Below, in pieces: positions 56,718 to 64,000 of a stretch of DNA of 64,000 bases. A program made the position numbers and the translations under genes. Position 1 is the stretch's first letter. Each line of letters starts with the position of its first letter. Below the pieces are notes generated by a model that was given only the letters and a program-made list of their open reading frames with translations, had not been told where the DNA came from and did not search any database. Location of the stretch: contig JAJEKV010000003.1 in the NCBI GenBank assembly GCA_021234155.1, forward strand, positions 9,734,413-9,798,412, in the 5' to 3' direction. Origin of the DNA: Isoetes taiwanensis (taxonomy: Eukaryota > Streptophyta > Lycopodiopsida > Isoetales > Isoetaceae).

Positions 56718-59213
56718 ATGACTCTTGATCAGGACCAGGCTGTGGCTGCCTTGCTTGACCCCTACCTGGCTCCTTGCAATCACATCCAACGTGTTGATCA
56801 CTTTTCAGATGCCGAACTTTCTCCTGATCCAGTTGATGTAAACGCTGTCATGCAGCAACCTCTGCTTGATGAAACTCAGCAACCTCTCTTCTTCACCACG
56901 CAGAGTGCCACGCATCCTGTCATGCTTCAACCTCCTGCTCATATTGTCCAAGACATGGAAGTTATCCCACACATTCAGACTCCTGAAGTCGAGATTGTAG
57001 ACGTGGGCAACAATCAGCCTGTCCGCATTGCTGCCCATCTTTCGACACCCTATCGTAACAGGGCTGTCACGCTCTTCAAAAAGTTCAAACACATTTTCGC
57101 CTGGAGCTACAGAGACCTTCGGGGGATCAACAAAACCTTGGGGGAACTCACCATTCCTACCAAATCCGATGCATGTCTCGTGTAGCAACGACAGTACCGG
57201 CTAAACCCCAATTACCGTGACCGCGTCAAGGCAGAAATTGACAAACTCCTTGCTGCAGGTTTGATCTATGAGGTCAAACATTCTGAATGGGTGAGCCCCA
57301 TTGTCATTGCACTCAAACACAATGGAAAGATCCGTGTTTGCGTGGACTACCGGAAACTAAATCAGGCCACGGAGCGTGATCATTTTCCACTTCCCTTCAC
57401 AGACCAGGTTCTGGAAGAGGTCGCTGGACATGAGATGTACTCCTTCATGGATGGTTTTTCCGGCTACAATCAGATCTCAATCAAAGAATCTGATCAAATC
57501 AAGACTACTTTCACCACCCCGTGGGGCACTTTCGCCTACAAGGTGGTTCCTTTTGGATTATCAAACTCACCATCAACGTTTCAACGCATAATGCTCTCCG
57601 TTTTTCATGATTTTATGATTTTTCAAGATGACTTCTCTGCCTACAGTTCCATGGCTGACCATTTGGATAAATTGGAACTCGTCTTTCAGAAATGTGATGA
57701 GTCCGGCATTAGTCTCAATCCCGAGAAATGCACCTTTTGCGTCACTTCAGGTGTTCTGTTAGGACACGTTGTCAGCAAAGCAGGTATCACCACGGATCCT
57801 GCCAAAATCAGTTGTGTGCTCAAGGCTCAAGCACCAGCCAATATCAAGGAGACACGCTCTTTCCTGGGTAAGGTAAATTATTACTCCACCTTCATTCCTG
57901 GACTTGCAGCCATTGCAGATCCCATTCATAAACTCACGGGTGATGAATCCACCTGGGCTTGGAATTCCCAGGCGGATGCTGCCTTCCACAGTTGAAGCTT
58001 TTGCTTACTCAGGCACCGGTTCTTGTTCCTCCTCAATGGGACAAGCCCTTTCATGTCCATGTAGATGTCTCGGCGTTCGCTATAGGAGCTGTTCTTTCTC
58101 AAGAATATGATGCACACACTGACAAACCGAACAGATATGCCAACAGAAAACTCAATTCTGCTGAGCGCAACTACTCTGCCACAGAGCGTGAAGCCTTGGG
58201 TTTAATTTTCTGTGTTCAACGTTTCCGTCACTATCTTTTAGGCAGTCAGATCAAATTCTTTGTTGACCACCAAGCACTTCTTTATTTGATCAACAAATCC
58301 ACGCCCACGGGCCGCATTGCTCGTTGGGTTCTCCTTCTGCAAGAATTTGCACCTTTTGAAATTGTTCACAAGGCAGGCAAATCTCATGTTGTCCCGGATT
58401 ATCTTTCATGCATCCACACAGATGATCCCTCCACGGGAGTCTCAGACGCCTTTCCTGACGCTCAACTCTTTCTGGTCACGGCGACGCCACATTGGTTCCA
58501 CCACTTTCAGCAGTATCTCCTCACAGGCGCTCTTCCACCAGAGGACGCCACGCTCTCTCCAGCCAAGCGTCAATCCCGTCGACACCAATTTCTCCGCGAG
58601 GTCCGTGACTACACCATGGTTGCAGGCCATCTTTACAAAAGGGGCAAGGATACCGTCCTTCGACACTGTGTTCTCCCTCATGAGGTCCCAGATATTGTCC
58701 GAGAAGCCCATGAAGGGCTCGGGGGTGGTCATTTTCATGGTGACACCACGGCACGCAAAATCCTTCTTGCAGGTTATTTTTGGCACACGCTATTCAAAGA
58801 CGCTCACGCCCACGCCCGCACGTGTGATGCTTGTCAGCGTGTGGGAAGGCCCACAGCCCGTGACGCTCTTCCATTGACGCCGGTCGCCACGCCACTTCCT
58901 TTCAGCAAATGGGGGATGGATTTTGTTGGACCCATTGATCCTCCTGCGCGGCACACCCGTGCCCGCTACATTCTGGTTCTCACTGACTACGCTACCAAAT
59001 GGGCGGAAGCTTGCGCACTTCCAGACAACACTGCAGCAAGCACAGCTAAGGTCCTCTATCAGCAAATCATCACGCGTTTTGGTTGCCCCACGGAGCTGGT
59101 CAGTGATCGAGGTGTCCATTTTATCAATCATACCATCAAGGAGCTGACGGATTATCTACTGATACATCATCACAAGAGCACACCTTACTATCCTCAAGGG
59201 AACGGTTTGGGGT
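56718..59213 (+). pseudogene. Gypsy pol: reverse transcriptase, RNase H, integrase, 3'-truncated
   Basis: Reverse transcriptase spans 57200-57600 with VRVCVDYRKLNQ-type KIRVCVDYRKLNQATERDHF, MYSFMDGFSGYNQI and the FQDDFSAYSS box, as in the Ogre/Tat/Athila group, where FxDD is common. RNase H follows (VHVDVSAFAIGAVLSQEY, KFFVDHQALLYL). The integrase has an HHCC finger (CDACQRVG) and the core WGMDFVGPI, TDYATKW and SDRGVHF. The core stops at YYPQGNG before the catalytic Glu (about 59213), so the element is cut off. There is a TAG at 57183 and frameshifts near 56700 and 57975. It is not functional. Confidence 0.9.
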
Positions 59214-59574
59214 GCAAAATCGGTACTGGGTAGCAGAAATCACCGTCCGGACGCCGCTTACAAGTGCTTAAAATCGGTGTGTTTTAAACACGACGTGCGT
59301 GATTGAAGTATTGACATGTAGGGTGCGCGCCCGTCAAATGACAGGCTGAGAGAATCATGAACATGTTTGGTGCCGGAAACATGAATGCCTGTAGCCCGCC
59401 ATATTCCTGGATGGCGGGCTAACCCATCTTGAATTCAAGCAAAATGGAGGGACTAATTGTTTCCAAGAATTGCCTGAACCGAATTCAACAATTTGCCCTC
59501 ACCAATTCAAAGAATACACGTAAATCCGGGATAGATGAAACCCAATTCCTCTCCCCGCTCAATTTACTGAGCCA
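59214..59574. other. Non-coding start of the following insert
   Basis: The gypsy integrase is replaced abruptly at about 59213 by GGGGTGCAAAATCGGTACTG. A small inverted repeat, AGCCCGCCA/TGGCGGGCT, lies at 59396-59421. This may be the terminal region of the transposon whose decayed gene follows. Confidence 0.4.
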
Positions 59575-62100
59575 TTGATGCAAAGAAGGAAGAGAGATCG
59601 AGGCAAGAGATTGTATGCAAAGAAGGTAGCAATGAAGAAGAATTTTCTTCTAAAGATTCGCCTTCAAAAGACTAATAAGAAATTGAGACCGAAAGTGACC
59701 AGTAGAATAAGAGAAATTTCAGGAGAAATTTATGAAGTATTCAACCAAATCAGTACAAATGTTGATGACAATGACAAAGGCCGATCCTTGACAGTCTTCT
59801 TTTGAGGGCAAGGGATTTACCAATTGCTTCTATAAAGAAATCTAAGCAGGTTACTATGGCCGAAAGCAAATGGTGAAGAATTTGAAGGAAACAATGCAAG
59901 AACATAAGTTTGAGAGGAATTATGACATGCTTCGTGCAAGGAAGTCCACCCCGATAATGGCAAAAGAAGAGGTACAAATGGTGTCAAGCCATTGAATCAA
60001 GCGTATGGGCAGATTGCTCAAAGATCCCTTAAAAAAACAATTTCAAATGCTTTTCAAAGAAGGGTGCAAGCTAACAAAGGGAAGGACCTTGGTCAATGTT
60101 CAGGAGGAGGAAGCGGATGGATAGCATGTTAGATCACAATAGAGAAGTCGTTATCAAGTTTCGGACGTAAAATACAAGAGTTTCTCCATACAAGAAAGAC
60201 GGAGGAAGTATGTATCGAGACAGAATAAAGATGGAACATCCAATTCACCTTCTTGAAGTCAGCCAAGTAAGTATTCATCCTATATTGTAGGGTTCATTAT
60301 ATGTAGCATTTATTTGGCATTCACACGATTTCCCCGCAGCTTGCAATTCTACCTCGTGTTTAGAGAGGAGAATCCTCATATCAAAATTGCATTGCAGACT
60401 TTTGAGAGGTTGAAACCTAGTTTTGTAAGGAGGATGCGGAGAGGCATACATGCCGTTGCATTTACCACTTGAAATTTGAATACATCATGCAAGGATTGAA
60501 CAGCCGAGAAAATCGGGTGGAGTTCATGACAATTGCAACCGCCATCGCGGAGATTTGTGGCCCCGCCCGTAATGTGCAGCCAAGGAGCATACAATCAAGT
60601 GTACCGCTGATTTATGGAGACAAGTGGTCCGGCAAAGAAAGGTGATGATGAGGAGTGGTTTGATCATAACCGCTTGATGTTGGCGTGTAAAAATGTGGGT
60701 TGGATAGAATTAGAAAATGTCCACAGGAAATGGATGGCACGGGTTCAAGATTAGTTAATTGGAAGACATTTGAAAAGCAATCGTGGACCGTGTGAGAGAA
60801 TTGTGGATCCAAGAAAGGCTTTGAGGTACAAACCTGCCTTGAGATTAGTACGTATGACGTAAGTCCCAAAGAATTTCAAGAGGAAGTGAAGAAGGTAATA
60901 TCAGATTTTGTTCCACACAATTACATAGCACATTGGCAGGCCAATCGGTTTAAACAAAGGTGTGTCATCATTTTAAGATACAATTGTATCTCGTTATTGA
61001 CTTTGCGTAAAATTACAAAGATCAAGATCCGTAATGAGCCCCAGCCAATGACCGGCATACGCACTCAAGTTTCTATACTTGTTCACATAACATATAGGCA
61101 TGACAAAAGTGCCGATATTCCCTGTCCTCGTGCGCATTTAAGAAGACCGGCCCAAAGAAGAGAAAAAGAACGTAAGGTTGGAGCAGATCGAATAGACTCA
61201 ACAACGGTAGGAAGATCATAAAAGAGACTCACTTTTACATTTTCGATGATAAAGTGCATGACTCATTATTTGTGGAACACCGCCTACAAAAGCATGTTGC
61301 ATGGCTTAAGGAACAGAAATAGAGTATGAGAAGCATTGGTTTTGGAGTGATGGTCGCTCATCACAATTCAAGTCGAAAACCTTTTTTTTTTCTTAGCGTG
61401 TACTTCACAATCAATGACAAGGAAATAGTGTGGAACTACTTTGCCACCGCTCATGGTAAAGGTGAACATGATGGTGCGTGTGTCGTTATCAAAAGGTCGC
61501 TAAGTAAGGAACAACTCAAACCCAATGGTGTGCAACCGAGGCATGCTAAAGATATTGTAAAATTTCTCGTGGTACATATTTCAGCCAGTCTACCCACCGA
61601 TGAAACAGATGAGATCAAAAGATATTTTTGGGAAATTGAACCCTTTGTTGTGGGCAAACATGGAAGAATATGAAATTGAAACACTCAAAGGCACAAAGAA
61701 GATTCATCAGACGACACTGCCGCCAGGACTAGACCAAACAGCTTGCTCATAGATGCCCTGGTCATGTTTCTCGCCGTTTTGCATGGATCATAATTGGGAC
61801 TCCCCGTGATCAATACGTAGATTTGGAAAGTGGGAGGTAACCGACTTAAAACCAGGAGTTGAGAAGAAAAAAGGAGACTCTTGAACAAGCCAATGAATGG
61901 ATCAAGAATTTGGTAGAGGTAGGTGACAATTTTGCGTTGAATGCCGAGGTAGACAATTCAGAGGGTGTGGACTTCTACATCCTCAAGCGCATGTAACCCA
62001 AATGCACACTTGAAGATTCATACAAAGATGGATGGGGCAAAAATTTGGAGTGCATGAGGTTATCTTAAGTGGATTGTATTATCAATTCTTGGGTAATTTC
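59575..62100 (+). pseudogene. Decayed multi-exon DDE-like transposase of an unnamed family
   Basis: Ordered coding remnants on the + strand: a Lys/Arg-rich start (59575-59800); TCRCIYHLKFEYIMQGLN (about 60445); EFQEEVKKVISDFVPHNY and AHWQANRFK (60870-60960); FDDKVHDSLFVEHRLQKHV (about 61240); FWSDGRSSQFKSK (about 61340); IVWNYFATAHGKGEHDGAC (about 61430), then VVIKRSLSKEQ; and a C-terminal GVDFYILKR with YKDGWG (about 61965-62035). The combination SDGxxSQFK, WNxFATxHGKGxxDG, xxKR occurs in a widespread, poorly described eukaryotic transposase-like family. Stops and frameshifts separate the pieces, and a GTAAGT near 60268 suggests introns. I cannot name the superfamily. Confidence 0.55.
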
Positions 62101-62589
62101 AAGTATATGTTGCTCACTAAACAACCCAAGCCTCCCGGCACATGACCATGTGGTAAGATATCCTAAAATTGATATGGAAAAGTAGAAGGCATGTACATGT
62201 ACAGAATTTCACAGAGACCCATGAAAAATTATGGCCGGGCCTCCCAATAACAATGTAATTGTTTGACACTTAACTAAATTGATGTTATTCTTTTCAAGTG
62301 ATTTGTTGTTCCAAAGACCTAAGCATGTAAGCACATATTTTTATATATATTAACAATAGTGAGGATGCACAAGGGTGGTGTGCATGGACACGCATTTCAA
62401 TTGAAGATTGAATTGTTGTTTATAAGAATGTAGATTTGTGACATTGGAATAAGGTTCAATTATTTATTTTGGTACCATCACTATCCCAACATTCTTGGCA
62501 AAATTATATTGTCAAGGCGTTTCCTTGATGTGACATGTGTCAATTCGAGTAGTCATAATGTAAATATTGCAGTACTGGTTACGAATTAA
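62101..62589. other. A/T-rich spacer, nothing recognised
   Basis: No gene, RNA or repeat is supported. A small inverted repeat or promoter cannot be excluded, since an ORF begins at 62590. Confidence 0.4.
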
Positions 62590-63036
62590 TTGTTCCCGCT
62601 GCGTGTGAGGTTTATCGACATTAACGACGCTTTAAGCACAGACTTAAGCAAGAGGGCTTCACAAGCTCACGCCCGCCTACAAGCTCTCCACCAATTCATC
62701 CGGGCCCGCCAATTCCTCCTCTCAGACTGGGCCAATCCTCCCAATCCTCCCAATCCTCCCAATCCTCCCAAGATGAAGCGAGCACATAGCGAGGAGCCGG
62801 AGGTCACTCAAGCGGCCACTAAGCGCCGAAGAGGTGTTCCTCCACTCTTCCCCCCCGCCGGAAAAGTGCTTGTCGCCTCCCACTTCTCCGCCTCCTCTCC
62901 CGCCCACTCCCAGCGCCTCCCAGCTTTGAGGGAGTTGATTTCGATTCTCATCTTCGATTCCTATGAGGAATCAGAAAATGAGGAATCGGAAATGAATTCA
63001 AGTAGAATATATCACCACTGTAATGTGGATGGATAG
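62590..63036 (+). CDS. Hypothetical protein, 148 residues
   Basis: An open frame starting MFPLRVRFIDINDALS. It has a helical N-terminus (DLSKRASQAHARLQALHQFI), a PPN repeat encoded by a 9-bp tandem repeat, a basic patch AATKRRRG (nuclear signal-like), a Pro/Ser stretch and an acidic end YEESENEESEM. GC content is higher than in neighbouring sequence. It may be a first exon, because an acidic GA-rich tract follows. No family recognised, and it could be chance. Confidence 0.35.
   Translation: MFPLRVRFIDINDALSTDLSKRASQAHARLQALHQFIRARQFLLSDWANPPNPPNPPNPPKMKRAHSEEPEVTQAATKRRRGVPPLFPPAGKVLVASHFSASSPAHSQRLPALRELISILIFDSYEESENEESEMNSSRIYHHCNVDG
62730..62770 (+). repeat. 9-bp tandem repeat (CCAATCCTC)n
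   Basis: About four copies of CCAATCCTC, in frame, encode the Pro-Pro-Asn repeat of the 148-residue ORF. Confidence 0.85.
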
Positions 63037-63130
63037 GATAGGAAGAAGAAGAGGACGAGGAAGAGGAAAGAGGAAGAGGAAGAGGAAGAGGAAGACGAGG
63101 AAGGCTTAATTTGGAGGAGCTCGTGGCTTT
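63037..63130 (+). repeat. GA-rich GAGGAA tract
   Basis: GGAAGAAGAAGAGGACGAGG and GAGGAAGA repeats. In one frame this would encode an acidic Glu-rich run continuing the C-terminus of the preceding ORF. It ends before a possible GGTACATG donor (63139). Confidence 0.5.
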
Positions 63131-63257
63131 CCTTAAAGGTACATGCAAATTTTCATTTGTTTCCTGTTTTCATTTTTTCGCTTTGTTTAATCTTCGCTTG
63201 TTTAATTTTTCGCTTGTTTCATTTGTTGCGATGGAGAATGAATGCAGGAGCGTATGA

Positions 63258-63385
63258 AGATGAAGAAGACACCCCTTGAAGAAGACACCCCCTTGAAGAA
63301 GACACCCCCTTGAAGAAGACACCCCTTGATGAAGAAGACAACCCCCTTTGAAGAAGACACCCCTTTGAAGAAGACATCGGCCTCG
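63258..63385 (+). repeat. ~17-bp tandem repeat (GAAGAAGACACCCCCTT)n
   Basis: Six to seven slightly varied copies of GAAGAAGACACCCC(C)TT. Copies differ by one C or by an inserted GAT. It could encode a Glu/Asp/Thr/Pro repeat in part, but the frame is not kept. Confidence 0.85.
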
Positions 63386-64000
63386 TGGCCAAAATTTTGT
63401 AACAATTTTGTAAAAATTTTGTACATTGGCCTAATGGCCTTTTTTTATAAAAATCTTGTTTACCATCAAACTTTGTTGTAACTTTGTTTCTTGTTTCATT
63501 GAGATCTCTTCTTCTTCATCTATGAAATGTTATTTTTGTCTATCTATCAAATTTATGAAGTTCAATTCTCGCGGTACCCATTCAGATTCTCGCTTTGAAT
63601 GTAACAATGTTTCTAGCTCTTTCATTAGTTTCAAACACTAAGCATTTTAATCACTTTCAAGAAGTGCTGCTGAGTAAGCACGGAACACACGAGCACTTAT
63701 GCAATAAACAGCCTACCTTTAAACAGCTTATATGGCTTAACAATAAGCACCAAGACCTTACCCGCATGACAAGAAGCACATTATGACATTAAGCAACTAC
63801 ATAAAAGTATCCTCACATCGCAAGACAATAAGCAAGATTCCGCCATTAAGACTCAAACCATAGCACTTGCAGTGTTTTTTTTTTTAAGCACTTGATAAGT
63901 TTTAAGCATCCCTTTCAACAAGATTGAAGTATATATAAACAATATAGCAAAAACTTATAGACAAGTCCGCATTGAACTACATAAACAATATAGCAAAAAC
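63386..64000. other. A/T-rich sequence, nothing recognised
   Basis: Low-GC sequence with frequent AAGCA/TTAAGCAC words and a T run near 63877. No ORF with a recognisable protein, RNA gene or element is seen. Confidence 0.4.

Noticed and set aside
57600-57650. FQDDF in the gypsy reverse transcriptase as an inactivating mutation of YxDD
   Set aside because: FxDD is common in plant Ogre/Tat/Athila elements, so it fits the clade; inactivation comes from the stops, shifts and truncation.

Overview
The window reads as a transposon-dense intergenic stretch of a land-plant nuclear genome. The evidence is Ty3/gypsy elements of chromovirus and Ogre/Tat/Athila type, PIF/Harbinger elements with a Myb/SANT first ORF, a Helitron with the plant-type hairpin-CTAG end, a hAT with an 8-bp duplication, a Mutator-like insert with a 9-bp duplication, L1-type LINEs and a tRNA-derived SINE. 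The lineage cannot be fixed from sequence alone; I lean, weakly, to a non-flowering plant. I see no clear host gene, no rRNA and no intact tRNA gene. Nearly all coding sequence is element-derived and mostly broken.

Layout. 1-7.85 kb: copies of a long non-autonomous repeat (family X), one split by a 3.08-kb Helitron (2019-5096) and one ending in a perfect 194-bp inverted repeat. 7.85-12.77 kb: four tandem units of about 1.1 kb, next to the 3' LTR and pol end of a minus-strand chromovirus (to 14.95 kb). 14.95-16.3 kb: a GC-rich LINE ORF1/endonuclease relic. 18.0-19.55 kb: a hAT with a LINE fragment inside it. 19.7-20.75 kb: direct repeats. 21.1-23.5 kb: relic of a multi-exon gene with coiled-coil, RING-like and Lys-rich parts.

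25.8-53.2 kb is the most striking part. It is a train of elements joined by (GA)n microsatellites: GA-LINE1-GA-SINE-GA-LINE2-GA-LINE3-GA-Harbinger1-GA-LINE4-GA-Harbinger2. All four LINEs and the SINE lie in the same orientation, each with its 3' end fused to a GA tract on the + strand. The LINEs share a 3'-terminal hairpin and short pentamer tails that run into (TC)n. This fits target-primed reverse transcription started on a GA microsatellite, repeated many times at one site. LINE2 was later split by a 3.5-kb foldback X element.

The Harbinger elements carry the Myb/SANT ORF1, a conserved small ORF of unknown function, and (copy 1 only) a frameshifted DDE transposase. Family X keeps the last codons of that transposase and so looks like its deletion derivative. 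53.2-59.2 kb: a 3'-truncated OTA-type gypsy element. 59.6-62.1 kb: relic of a multi-exon, DDE-like transposase family that I recognise by motif but cannot name with certainty. 62.6-63.0 kb: an unrecognised 148-residue ORF. The rest is low-complexity or featureless sequence.
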